From assembly GCF_000060345.1 (NCBI RefSeq), contig NC_008571.1, positions 1,674,001-1,738,000 of the forward strand: a stretch of 64,000 nucleotides of DNA, written 5' to 3'. Position 1 is the stretch's first letter, and the number at the start of each line of letters is the position of its first letter. This document shows positions 18,978 through 28,468 of this stretch, in pieces. Under the pieces are notes generated by a model. It worked only from the letters and a program-made list of their open reading frames with translations. It did no database searches and was not told the origin of the DNA. The stretch is from Christiangramia forsetii KT0803 (GTDB taxonomy: Bacteria > Bacteroidota > Bacteroidia > Flavobacteriales > Flavobacteriaceae). A program made the translations under genes and the position numbers.

Positions 18978-21660
18978 TATCCCGAATAGTCTTTTTTGCT
19001 TAGTTTTCACGCTGTTCTTTTCCCTTGTTTTATACCCGCAGGAAGTCGAAACCTCGTCTATACCTGTAGAAGCGGAAAAGGACTCGATTGCCCCTGCAAT
19101 AGATTCTGAAGAGATAGTTCAACAACTCCAACAGCAGGATACCATAAAAAAAGACAGCGTAAGAAAACCTCAGTTTTTAACAGATATCGTGAATTATACT
19201 GCTAAAGATTATATGAGGTTGAGTCCGAAGGATAGTAAAATGTATCTTTATAATGAGGCCAAGATTGTTTATGGCGACATGACAATTGAAGCAGGGCTTA
19301 TTATTATTGATAATGAAAAGAATGAAGTTTACGCCTACGGTATACAAGATTCTGCAGACACTTATTCGCAAACTCCTATTTTTACACAGGCTCAAAGAAA
19401 AGTGGAGCCTGATTCTATTAGATTCAATTTTGATACTCAAAGAGCCTTAGTTTATAATTCCAGAACTCAGGAAGCCGAATTTAATGTAAAAGGAATGGTA
19501 ACCAAACGGGAAAATGATTCGGTCTATTTTATGAAGAATGTACGTTTTACTACTTCCGACGATATTGATGACCCAGATTATTTCTTTTATGCCAGGAGAA
19601 TAAAATTTGTTCCAGACAAAAAGATCGTTGCCGGACTCGTAAATATGTATATTGCCGATGTTCCAACTCCACTGGGATTACCATTTGGATATTTTCCGTT
19701 AACAGATGAAGAAACCTCGGGTTTTATAATTCCGTCGTTTGGGGATAGCCAGTTTGGGTATAATTTACAAAACGGAGGTTACTATTTTGCCATAAGCGAT
19801 TATGTAGATTTATTAACTTTAGGAAGTTATTATACCAATGGATCTTACACTTTAGAGTTTTCCTCAAATTATGCCAAGCGCTATAAGTATCGTGGAAATG
19901 CACGGGTGAGATATGAAAAACTCTTTAATAGTGAGCGAGGTTTTCCAGACTTTAGCGAAAGGTCTTCTTATAATATTCAATGGTCACATAGCCAGGATGC
20001 AAAGGCTAATCCAACGTCAAGATTTTCAGCATCTGTGAATTTGGGGAGTAGCGAGTATTACGCCGAATCGATCAATCAGTCTAACACCGGAAACTACCTT
20101 AATAACACATTAAGTTCCTCCGTTTCTTACAGTAAGACTTTTCCAGGTGAACCCCAGGTAAATCTAAGTTTAGCAGCAAGACACTCTCAGAATACAAGAA
20201 CTCAACAAGTAAACCTTAGTCTTCCTACACTTCAGTTAAGTATGTCCAGGATCTATCCGTTTGCTCCAAAAGGAGGTGCTAAAAATGGGATTATTCAAAA
20301 TATCAATTTTCAGTATAGTTTAAGAGGTGAGAATCAAATAAATACCGTGGATTCCTTATTCTTTAAACCTGAAATGTTTGACGCTGCAAGATTAGGGGCT
20401 CAACACTCCATCCCTATCTCTACTAACTTTAAAATATTCAAGTTTTTAAGTGTTAGCACAGGTACCAGTTATGAAGAAACATGGGTTTCAAAAACCTTTG
20501 AAAGAAGTTATGACCCCGTATTGGATGATGTGGTCATAGATACCATTGGCGGCTTTGATTCCTACAGAACTTATAACTTCAACGCTAGTATAGGTACTAC
20601 TTTATATGGATTGAAGAATTTTGGAAAAGATAAAAAGATACAGGCAATTCGGCATGTGATGCGACCCTCTATAAGCTATAATATTAATCCCGCATTTGAC
20701 CGATTTTATGATACTTATGAAAGGGATGATCTAACTACTGAGGATCAAATAGAACTTGTTGATTATTCAAGATTTGACGGAACGCTCTATGGTGCACCAG
20801 GACGAAACTTTTCCAGCTCTATCGGTTTGAGCCTTAGCAACACCTTTGAGGCCAAGGTTCGGGATAAAGATAGTACTGCTGTAGAACCCAAAAAGATCAC
20901 CCTGCTTAATAATTTTAGTTTAAGTACCAGTTATAATCTTGCTGGGGATTCCCTTAAACTATCGCCAATTTCGGTACGAGGATCCATCCCGATTGTGAAG
21001 AATAAATTAGATATAAACTTTGGCGGAAGCCTTGATCCCTATGCTCTTGATAATAATAACCGAAGAATTGATAAGCTGAATATAGAAAATGGAGGTAGTC
21101 TTTTTAGATTAACAAGTGGTAGTGTAAACTTTGGATACTCCTTTTCCAGTAAAGATTTTGAAGGAGGCGACGAAGTGGAAGATGATGAACTGGACAATGA
21201 AACCTTGAGAAATGGTGGAAGACCAGATGATCTATTTGGTAAGGGAATGGGACAGGATGGAGAATTATTTGATGAAGATCCTTTTGAAGGAAAAGAAGAG
21301 GAAAATGAAAGCTCGTTCTATAATTATGCGATCCCATGGGATGTTAGATTAGCTTATTCCATGAATTATACAAATAGGACCAGGCAAAGCGAAATTTCTG
21401 CACATTCAATTATGTTCAACGGTAATGTTGAGTTAGCACCAAAATGGCAGGTTGGCGTTAGCTCGGGTTATGATTTGGTAAATAATGGGGTCACTCCTAC
21501 TCAGCTTAGATTCCAAAGGGATCTGGATAGCTGGCTTATGAGCTTTAGTTGGGTTCCATTTGGCAATAGAAAGTCCTGGAATTTTCTAATCAGAATTAAA
21601 TCCAGCGTTCTTAGTGATATAAAATATGATAAAAGAAGGAATCCAGATAGAAGACTATAA
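18967..21660 (+). CDS. lptD: LPS-assembly outer-membrane protein LptD
   Basis: An 897-residue outer-membrane protein. It has a signal-peptide-like N-terminus (NSLFCLVFTLFFSLVLYPQ), then an OstA/LptA-like periplasmic domain with VYGDMTIEAGLIIIDN (about 95-110), then the PFGYFPLTDEETSGFIIPSFG region leading into the large beta-barrel. With LptE it inserts lipopolysaccharide into the outer leaflet. No ATG or GTG is available upstream; the TTG at 18967 is the only reasonable start. An acidic loop (about 735-780) interrupts the barrel. It diverges from the amidase operon and is followed by a repeat-containing gap. Confidence 0.92.
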   Translation: MQTNIPNSLFCLVFTLFFSLVLYPQEVETSSIPVEAEKDSIAPAIDSEEIVQQLQQQDTIKKDSVRKPQFLTDIVNYTAKDYMRLSPKDSKMYLYNEAKIVYGDMTIEAGLIIIDNEKNEVYAYGIQDSADTYSQTPIFTQAQRKVEPDSIRFNFDTQRALVYNSRTQEAEFNVKGMVTKRENDSVYFMKNVRFTTSDDIDDPDYFFYARRIKFVPDKKIVAGLVNMYIADVPTPLGLPFGYFPLTDEETSGFIIPSFGDSQFGYNLQNGGYYFAISDYVDLLTLGSYYTNGSYTLEFSSNYAKRYKYRGNARVRYEKLFNSERGFPDFSERSSYNIQWSHSQDAKANPTSRFSASVNLGSSEYYAESINQSNTGNYLNNTLSSSVSYSKTFPGEPQVNLSLAARHSQNTRTQQVNLSLPTLQLSMSRIYPFAPKGGAKNGIIQNINFQYSLRGENQINTVDSLFFKPEMFDAARLGAQHSIPISTNFKIFKFLSVSTGTSYEETWVSKTFERSYDPVLDDVVIDTIGGFDSYRTYNFNASIGTTLYGLKNFGKDKKIQAIRHVMRPSISYNINPAFDRFYDTYERDDLTTEDQIELVDYSRFDGTLYGAPGRNFSSSIGLSLSNTFEAKVRDKDSTAVEPKKITLLNNFSLSTSYNLAGDSLKLSPISVRGSIPIVKNKLDINFGGSLDPYALDNNNRRIDKLNIENGGSLFRLTSGSVNFGYSFSSKDFEGGDEVEDDELDNETLRNGGRPDDLFGKGMGQDGELFDEDPFEGKEEENESSFYNYAIPWDVRLAYSMNYTNRTRQSEISAHSIMFNGNVELAPKWQVGVSSGYDLVNNGVTPTQLRFQRDLDSWLMSFSWVPFGNRKSWNFLIRIKSSVLSDIKYDKRRNPDRRL

Positions 21661-21747
21661 TCGATGATTAGAGGTTATCTGTTAGAAAGCTATAAATTCA
21701 AATATTATTCAAAGAAGCAGAGCAACTGAGAAATATTATTAATAGAT

Positions 21748-21772
21748 TCCTCGACTGCGACCGGAATGACGT
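21748..21772. repeat. Half copy of the TCGACTGCGCT-type repeat
   Basis: CCTCGACTGCGACCGGAATG between lptD and ridA shares its core with the repeats at 660 and 61181, but its partner arm is lost. Confidence 0.45.
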
Positions 21773-21824
21773 ACCCCACAAATCATTGAGTAATTTCGGA
21801 GAAATGAAGAACTGAGAAATCTCT

Positions 21825-21832
21825 TATTTTTG
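21825..21832 (+). promoter_or_regulatory. Putative -7 element of ridA
   Basis: TATTTTTG lies 32 bp upstream of the ridA ATG; no -33 TTG at the right distance. Confidence 0.35.
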
Positions 21833-21864
21833 ATTAATTATAAAACCATATATAATTCAGGTAA

Positions 21865-22248
21865 ATGAAAAAAATCATCCAAACTAAAAACGCTCCGGCA
21901 CCAATCGGACCTTACAACCAGGCAATATTTGCTGGAAACACGCTGTATATCTCGGGACAAATCGCCTTAAATCCGGAAACCGGGGATCTAAAAATCGATG
22001 ATCTGGAAACTGAAACAGTTCAGGTGTTGGAAAACCTCAAAGCGATTTTAGCAGAAGCTGGACTTGATCTGGATCATGTGGTGAAAACCTCAATTTTCAT
22101 TAGTGATATGAATAATTTCGGAAAGATAAATGAGGTTTACTCACGTTACTTTAAATCTGAAAATGCGCCGGCAAGAGAAACTGTGGAAGTAGCAAATCTT
22201 CCAAAATTCGTAAATGTTGAAATTAGCGCTATAGCCGTAAAATTTTAA
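21865..22248 (+). CDS. ridA: RidA family reactive-intermediate deaminase
   Basis: A 127-residue YjgF/YER057c/UK114 protein. It hydrolyses reactive enamine/imine intermediates made by PLP enzymes, releasing ammonia. The signature APIGPYNQA at the N-terminus and the C-terminal RETVEVANLPKFVNVEIS with its conserved arginine are present. The length is standard and it acts as a cytosolic trimer. It converges on mgsA with no spare bases between the stop codons. Confidence 0.95.
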   Translation: MKKIIQTKNAPAPIGPYNQAIFAGNTLYISGQIALNPETGDLKIDDLETETVQVLENLKAILAEAGLDLDHVVKTSIFISDMNNFGKINEVYSRYFKSENAPARETVEVANLPKFVNVEISAIAVKF

Positions 22249-22617
22249 TTATTCCAGGCCTTTAATTAGTAACCTGGCAGTTGCGGGATTAGTTGCCAAA
22301 GGAACATTATGCACGTCACATAAACGCATTAGCATAAAGATATCTGGTTCATGAGGGTGTTTATCCAGCGGATCCCTGAAGAAAATCACCATATCTACTA
22401 AACCTTCAGCGATACGTGCAGCTATTTGGGCATCACCTCCCAATGGCCCCGAAAGTAGTTTTTCCACTTCATAACCGGCAGCTTCAGTTTTTGAACCGGT
22501 AGTACCGGTGGCAATAATTTTTAGCTGTTTGGAGTTGAGAGTACTCCTGTTCTCATTCAGAAATTGAACCATTTCCGGTTTTTTACCATCGTGAGCAATA
22601 ATTGCTATTGTTTTCAT
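22249..22617 (-). CDS. mgsA: Methylglyoxal synthase
   Basis: Converts dihydroxyacetone phosphate to methylglyoxal and phosphate, a bypass of lower glycolysis under phosphate limitation or sugar-phosphate stress. The 122-residue protein has the family block GPLGGDAQIAARIAEG with catalytic Asp, FFRDPLDKHPHEPDI and the AHDGKK phosphate site near the N-terminus. It lies 85 bp downstream of pfkA on the same strand, which links the entry and overflow points of glycolysis. Confidence 0.95.
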   Translation of the reverse strand: MKTIAIIAHDGKKPEMVQFLNENRSTLNSKQLKIIATGTTGSKTEAAGYEVEKLLSGPLGGDAQIAARIAEGLVDMVIFFRDPLDKHPHEPDIFMLMRLCDVHNVPLATNPATARLLIKGLE

Positions 22618-22702
22618 TAATTAAATTTTATAGGTAAGTGTTCCCAAGGCTTCGGAACACTAATAATTTTTTACTTAAAATCTATTTATGACTTCTTACG
22701 TA

Positions 22703-23689
22703 TTAAGTAGATAAGATTTCAGATATTCTTAAAAGGTCTTTATTAATATTATGTTTTCCTTTTAGTGCCTGGTCTAAACTGCAGGACTCTATTTCATTAT
22801 TGAGCATTCCCACCATTAGATCTCTTTTGCCATCTAATAACAACTCCACAGCTTTTACAGAAAGCCTGCTTGCCAGTACACGATCAAAACAACTAGGCCT
22901 TCCTCCTCTTTGAATATGTCCTAAAACTGTCACACGAGCATCGTAGAACGGAAGATTTTTCTTTACATATTCAGCAAGCTGAAATACATTCTTACCAATC
23001 TTATCTCCTTCTGAAACAACAACGATACTTGACGTTTTCCCTGCTCTTCTACTTCTTTCCAAAGAATCTAACAATCGTTCTAACCCAAGATCTTCCTCAG
23101 GAATAAGAATTTCTTCAGCTCCGGCACCAATTCCGCTATTAAGGGCAATAAAACCGGCATCACGACCCATAACTTCTACAAAGAACAACCTATTGTGAGA
23201 ACTTGCAGTATCACGTATCTTATCTATGGCCTCCACTACGGTGTTGAGAGCCGTATCATAGCCTATAGTATAATGAGTTCCATAGATATCATTATCGATA
23301 GTTCCGGGAACTCCAATTACCGGGATTCCATGTTCCTGGCTAAAAATCTGACCGCCACGAAAAGTACCATCACCGCCAATTAAGATCATCGCATCAACTT
23401 CAGCTTCTTTTAAATTCTTTGCAGCTTTGGCTCTGCCTTCTTCGGTAAGAAACTCTTTTGAACGGGCAGACTGCAAAATAGTTCCACCCTGGTTTACCAG
23501 GTTGCGGACACTCCGCGCGTTCATATTTGTGGATTCCCCATTAATCATCCCCTGAAAACCTCTATAATACCCAACACAATCTGTATGATAATAGGCACAT
23601 GTTCGCACAACTGCTCTTATCGCTGCATTCATCCCGGGTGAATCGCCTCCTGAAGTCATTACTCCAATGCGTTTTACTTTCTTACTCAT
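22703..23689 (-). CDS. pfkA: 6-phosphofructokinase
   Basis: ATP-dependent phosphorylation of fructose-6-phosphate; glycolysis. The 328-residue protein is of the bacterial PfkA type, with GGDSPGMNA at 14-22, GGDGTFRGG at 105-113 (Gly-Gly-Asp-Gly marks an ATP rather than pyrophosphate donor) and PGTIDNDIYGT at 128-137 with catalytic Asp. The effector-site arginine in ILGHIQRGG-like context (VLGHIQRGGRPS) is present. Probable operon with mgsA. Confidence 0.96.
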   Translation of the reverse strand: MSKKVKRIGVMTSGGDSPGMNAAIRAVVRTCAYYHTDCVGYYRGFQGMINGESTNMNARSVRNLVNQGGTILQSARSKEFLTEEGRAKAAKNLKEAEVDAMILIGGDGTFRGGQIFSQEHGIPVIGVPGTIDNDIYGTHYTIGYDTALNTVVEAIDKIRDTASSHNRLFFVEVMGRDAGFIALNSGIGAGAEEILIPEEDLGLERLLDSLERSRRAGKTSSIVVVSEGDKIGKNVFQLAEYVKKNLPFYDARVTVLGHIQRGGRPSCFDRVLASRLSVKAVELLLDGKRDLMVGMLNNEIESCSLDQALKGKHNINKDLLRISEILST

Positions 23690-23757
23690 AAAAATTAAAT
23701 TGAAATTTAAATCTACAAACTAAATTTCAAGAATCCAGTAAATAGTACTATTTCCTA

Positions 23758-23765
23758 CAAAATTA
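23758..23765 (-). promoter_or_regulatory. Putative -7 element of pfkA
   Basis: TAATTTTG on the minus strand, 68 bp upstream of the pfkA ATG; no matching -33 box seen. Confidence 0.3.
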
Positions 23766-23826
23766 CATTGTTGGCTAAATTGGAGATTAACTAATTTGTA
23801 TATCTGCTTTTTTTGAATAGTTGTTT

Positions 23827-23925
23827 CGTCACCCTGAATTTATTTCAGGTTCTCAAGTTAGTTTACTGATTCGTAGTTTTATGAGATTCTGAAACAATCC
23901 CGATAGTTATCGGGACAGAATGACG
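23827..23925. repeat. Intergenic palindromic repeat (CGTCACCCTGAA...CAGAATGACG)
   Basis: The ends CGTCA..CTGAA and CAGAATGACG are inverted and frame a smaller perfect hairpin CCCGATA-gt-TATCGGG near 23899-23914. It is the only element in the 281-bp gap between tamB and pfkA apart from the pfkA promoter box. It belongs to a second dispersed palindrome type, distinct from the TCGACTGCGCT type. Confidence 0.55.
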
Positions 23926-23970
23926 TTTATGATACTTTGTGGATAAACAAATTAACTAAATATTAAAGCT

Positions 23971-26900
23971 TTAATTCTGGTCTGAAGTAGGGAAATTTAT
24001 ATAATCTGGAGCAAGAGATTTTGCAGACTCTTTTCTATCTTCTTCGGTGGCAGACTCTTCAATTTCTTTGTTAGCTATTTTTCTAATTAACTCTTTAAAA
24101 GTATCAAAATCTACATTATAAGATAAACCTACCCCCTGTGTAAACCCTATTTCTTCTCCAATAAACTGAATATTATTCTCCCTGTTGAAAACCTTCGCAC
24201 GAAGTGTTCCTTCTTCATTCAGTAAAAATTCTATTTCAAGATCACCAATAATCACAGATTCGGTAACCCCACCAATAGGAACCCCAACCTGACCATTAAT
24301 GATCACGCGGTCTGAAATTTGAGTAGAAAGCGTAAGTCCAAATCTATCTACTGTTTGCTGATCTGGAGTACGATCACCCTGAACGTAGTTCACACCTACC
24401 TGAAATTTACCATCATCATCAGCAAAAATATCATTAACAATACTGGAAGCCCGTTCAGCCAGGGTTCCATAGATCGCTGCACCTCGCAAACCGAATTCAC
24501 TATAGAAAGTTCCCTGAGTTACCAAAAATAAAGCCTGTAATTCAGTGGTTGCTCTATCATCAATTCTATATTGCAATTCAGATTTTACCGTTGAACTGGC
24601 ACTTGGAAAATCTATTTCAAAACCAATATCAGGCTGCGCAATTTCACCCTGAAGATTAATTACAACATCTACAGGAATTTTTCGGTTCACCGAAGGGTTT
24701 TCTAATAGTACTGCGGGGTTTGCATTCAGTGAATAAACGGCGCTAACATCTAATTGAGCATCTGTAGGATCTCCATCCCAGTTTATACTTCCTCCAGATT
24801 CCACAGTAAACACTTTTTGAACCAGGCCGGCATATTTGAAATTATAAACTCCCTCATAAACAATAAAATCCCCCCACATATTAAACTTACCATTGGTATT
24901 TATTTCCAGCAATAAGTTTCCGGAACCACGACCTCTTAATGTACTACCACTAGTTTTATCTACTACTACTTCAACTTCAGCATCATTGGTGATGTCAAGA
25001 TCAAAGATCATCTCTATGCCTTTTACCTCAGGCAGTTCCAATTCTTCCCCGGCTAATCTTGCTGCTTTTTCTTCAGGACTTAAAAATCTTATAAATGAAT
25101 TATCTCCAACAGATTCAGTATCACTTAAAGGAATTTTAAAAACCGTTCCCCTTTCAGTTGCTGCATTTACATCAATTACCAATTGATCTGTAGGGCCTTT
25201 TATAGTTGCCTCGCCATCAATAAATGCAGTTCCATAATACAATGCATCTTCGTCCGATTCGGTATCAAGAACCAGCATTCTGTCTGAATTCAGAGTTAAG
25301 TCAAGAAACCATTCAGAGAAATTCCGATGGGATATAGTCCCGTCTAAAACACCCTGGGTATTGTACTTTGTATCTACAATATCTATATTATCAAATACAA
25401 ATTGCTGCTTGGTTAAATTAACTCTGGCCTGATCCTGAAAATCTATATCAATATTTAAATAAGGAATTAGAAGTCCTGCCTTATTTAATCTTAAACTACC
25501 GGAAAAATCGGGATTTTTATAGTTCCCGCTAACAAAAGCCCTTCCCGAAGCAAAACCCCTAATATCTGTAAGAACATCTGCTCCTAATGCCGTAAAAATG
25601 GAAAGATTCAGTCTATTTAGATTCACCTCCAGGTCTATGGAAGGTTCATTTCCACTAACATCTATACCCCCTACTGCAGAGAGCGACTCCAGGCCTTGTT
25701 TTTGAAGAACAGCGTATACTGAATAATTGGTGAGATCTGTATTCCCTTTTACGTCCATCAGAAGATTTCCCATGAAAGTATCGTTTACCGCTAAGGAGTC
25801 GATTTTTAAATTTGTATTGGGAAAATATGCGCCATCCTCCTGAAGCAGGTCAAGATCGCCATTTAATGTTCCGGCTAAATCTAAGCTATCTATTTCAGGA
25901 GTGATCTTGGCGATATCTACATTTTGAAATTTCATTTTGAAATTTTTATAGGTAGAATCCCGCATATTGCCACTTAATCGAATTTCTTCATTTTGATGGC
26001 TCATAACCAGAGAATCTATTTGCAAGTCCCTGAAGTTATTATCGAATACGATTTTATTATTACGGTTATTATCTTCATTTAAATACCAAACATTTTCCTT
26101 GAATTTAAAATCTGATTGTTGAATTCCTACTACAGATTTATTATTCTCATTGATGGTATGAAAAAGGTTTAGATTAAACTCATCATCATTTTTGTTCCCT
26201 CCCTTAAATTCAGATCGAATAAAAAGAGTATCTCTCTGGGTTACATTAATAAAACTAAATTCGGAAAAATTATAAAAATCGGTTGCTACACTGTCGGCTT
26301 CAAAAAAGGTATTATAAATTGGATTTGTATTATCAACCTGCAGGTTGATTTGTTCTATCATATTGTCGAAAATGTCTATCCTCGGCGATTTAAAAGTTAA
26401 TCTAAATTCTGATTCATCAGACTCTACTCTACCTCTTATAAATGTATTTGGAGCAAGTTCAATCTCAGGATAAAACACTTCAACGATCTGATTATAGATA
26501 TCGAAATCGAATTCCATATACTGATTTGTGGTGATGGTTTTCGCCTTATAATTAGTGTATATACTACCAATGGAATTTTCTACCAGAGAACCTACTTCAT
26601 TCAAATTAAAAACACCCTTAACTTCCCCGTTTATAACATCCGGGGAATTAATGGTAATCGTTCTAACAGGTCCTTCAAAGCTTGAAGAAACACTAAGATC
26701 ATCAAAATAATAGAGATTGTTTTGGTTTTTATACGATGTATTAAGAAGCATAATATCCCCAAAAGCATTATCTATATTGGTTCCCTTCATATTCATGATC
26801 ACATCCCCTTTGAAAACTGAAATACTATCTCTGTTAACAAAATTCAGGGTATTTAGATCTGCATACTCTACGGAAGCTTCAAAATCATACACATTAATAT

Positions 26901-28362
26901 CGTCTGAAACATCTATCAAACCATTAAATTCCATTTGAAGATTAGGGTCATCGGAAACAAAGTATCCGTTAAACAATGGATTCCGAAGATTCCCGATCAC
27001 TCTAATGTTTTTGTAGGTATAATTATTATATGTGAATCTGGAGATTGCTCCTTTAAGTTGTGTATTTAGATCTTCACGTGTGAAACCTCCGCCATCGAAA
27101 TCTAGATTAAAACTGGTTTTTCCCAATTGCTCATTACTAATCAATTTACCAATATTGAAATCTTTAAAAATCAATTTTCCCTTATATGTAGAAGCTGAAG
27201 AACTATTATAATTACGCAAAACGAAATCTGCATTGGCAGAACCTAACTGACTGCTTAAAATTACATCTGCATCCAGCGACGAATTGGTAACCAGGGTATT
27301 CCCTTTTAAATTAACGCTTCCGAAATCCCGGAGTGATTCTGGTAATTTCCCCAATAATGGACCTGGAAGAAAATTAACCATATCATAATAATTGGTATTA
27401 AAATCTGAAAAACGCCCATCTAAACTAAAGCTGCCGGGTTCTTTTGAGAAAGAACCTTTTACCTGAAAATTACCGTAAATCTCAGTCCTGTCCAATCCTT
27501 TCAGTCTAAAATCATCAAGATTAAAATCGTTAAGAGTCCCGGTAAGTTTCGTTTCAAATTGCAATAATTGATCATCACCAAAACCATCATAAAAAGCCTG
27601 CAGATCGTTACTGGAAAGAATACTTTCCCTGAAATTTGCTTCTACCTGAACTAAATTCTCAAAATCTGAAAAATCTGATAGATCATAATTAAAATATAGG
27701 TCTGCATCTATTTGAGAACTTGGGGTTTGAAGCTTCATGTCCACCAAATTCATCTTGTTCGGGTCATAATGGAACTGGGTAGACAGATTGTCTATCTCAA
27801 TTCCGCGGTGTTCATAGCCCTTTAAACTACCAATATCTATATTGATATTTTCATCATCTATTTGAAGCTCATTCGCGTAAATACTTAGACTATCCACAAT
27901 AAGAACATCCTGTTTATCCAGATTTTCATCAATATAGCTATATCTGCTATTTAGAATTTGAACATTATTTGCATTCAATTCAAAATGGGTAGAATCACCA
28001 GTAGGTTCCTTCCTTAATTTTTCAATAAGAACCCCAAGATTATCACGGTCTTCATTTTTATATCTGCGCATTTGCATATGAAGACCATCAATACGGGTAT
28101 CCCCAAGATTTGGAGAATTATTGATAAGATTTGTGAAGCTAATAATAGAAGAACGAATCTCTTTTGCGGTTAATAACGTATCTTCATGATGATCTTCCAC
28201 ATATATTTCATTGAGCTTAATATCCCCGAAATAACTAAGTGAGACTCTTCCAATTGAAATATTTACATCGTTCTTTTCACGAACGGAATCGGTAAGCCTT
28301 TTAGCTACAGATGTCTGTACAGCAGGGATAGAAAATACTATCAATAAAATAATGAATAACAA
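23971..28362 (-). CDS. tamB: Translocation/assembly module protein TamB (AsmA-like lipid transporter)
   Basis: A 1463-residue protein with an N-terminal membrane anchor followed by a very long beta-rich taco/groove domain and a C-terminal DUF490 region (about 1100-1450, including YRIDDRATTELQALFLVTQG). TamB-family proteins bridge the envelope and move phospholipids or assist outer-membrane protein assembly. The first ATG/GTG/TTG in frame is the TTG at 28362, but the open frame continues upstream and encodes a basic stretch (KKLWKILTKT) before the helix, so the true start may lie up to about 18 codons upstream at a rare codon. It diverges from tsaD. Confidence 0.88.
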   Translation of the reverse strand: MLFIILLIVFSIPAVQTSVAKRLTDSVREKNDVNISIGRVSLSYFGDIKLNEIYVEDHHEDTLLTAKEIRSSIISFTNLINNSPNLGDTRIDGLHMQMRRYKNEDRDNLGVLIEKLRKEPTGDSTHFELNANNVQILNSRYSYIDENLDKQDVLIVDSLSIYANELQIDDENINIDIGSLKGYEHRGIEIDNLSTQFHYDPNKMNLVDMKLQTPSSQIDADLYFNYDLSDFSDFENLVQVEANFRESILSSNDLQAFYDGFGDDQLLQFETKLTGTLNDFNLDDFRLKGLDRTEIYGNFQVKGSFSKEPGSFSLDGRFSDFNTNYYDMVNFLPGPLLGKLPESLRDFGSVNLKGNTLVTNSSLDADVILSSQLGSANADFVLRNYNSSSASTYKGKLIFKDFNIGKLISNEQLGKTSFNLDFDGGGFTREDLNTQLKGAISRFTYNNYTYKNIRVIGNLRNPLFNGYFVSDDPNLQMEFNGLIDVSDDINVYDFEASVEYADLNTLNFVNRDSISVFKGDVIMNMKGTNIDNAFGDIMLLNTSYKNQNNLYYFDDLSVSSSFEGPVRTITINSPDVINGEVKGVFNLNEVGSLVENSIGSIYTNYKAKTITTNQYMEFDFDIYNQIVEVFYPEIELAPNTFIRGRVESDESEFRLTFKSPRIDIFDNMIEQINLQVDNTNPIYNTFFEADSVATDFYNFSEFSFINVTQRDTLFIRSEFKGGNKNDDEFNLNLFHTINENNKSVVGIQQSDFKFKENVWYLNEDNNRNNKIVFDNNFRDLQIDSLVMSHQNEEIRLSGNMRDSTYKNFKMKFQNVDIAKITPEIDSLDLAGTLNGDLDLLQEDGAYFPNTNLKIDSLAVNDTFMGNLLMDVKGNTDLTNYSVYAVLQKQGLESLSAVGGIDVSGNEPSIDLEVNLNRLNLSIFTALGADVLTDIRGFASGRAFVSGNYKNPDFSGSLRLNKAGLLIPYLNIDIDFQDQARVNLTKQQFVFDNIDIVDTKYNTQGVLDGTISHRNFSEWFLDLTLNSDRMLVLDTESDEDALYYGTAFIDGEATIKGPTDQLVIDVNAATERGTVFKIPLSDTESVGDNSFIRFLSPEEKAARLAGEELELPEVKGIEMIFDLDITNDAEVEVVVDKTSGSTLRGRGSGNLLLEINTNGKFNMWGDFIVYEGVYNFKYAGLVQKVFTVESGGSINWDGDPTDAQLDVSAVYSLNANPAVLLENPSVNRKIPVDVVINLQGEIAQPDIGFEIDFPSASSTVKSELQYRIDDRATTELQALFLVTQGTFYSEFGLRGAAIYGTLAERASSIVNDIFADDDGKFQVGVNYVQGDRTPDQQTVDRFGLTLSTQISDRVIINGQVGVPIGGVTESVIIGDLEIEFLLNEEGTLRAKVFNRENNIQFIGEEIGFTQGVGLSYNVDFDTFKELIRKIANKEIEESATEEDRKESAKSLAPDYINFPTSDQN

Positions 28363-28404
28363 AACGAGAGCAACCAGCGTTTTAGTTAGTATTTTCCAGA
28401 GTTT

Positions 28405-28432
28405 TTTGATACGTTATTATGTTTTAACTTTG
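28405..28432 (+). promoter_or_regulatory. Putative promoter of the tsaD operon
   Basis: TTTG (28405-28408), a 16-nt spacer and TAACTTTG (28425-28432) match the flavobacterial consensus. It sits 36 bp upstream of tsaD, in the gap with divergent tamB. Confidence 0.5.
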
Positions 28433-28468
28433 CGACTAATTTACAACTTCTATGACCAATAATTTCTG

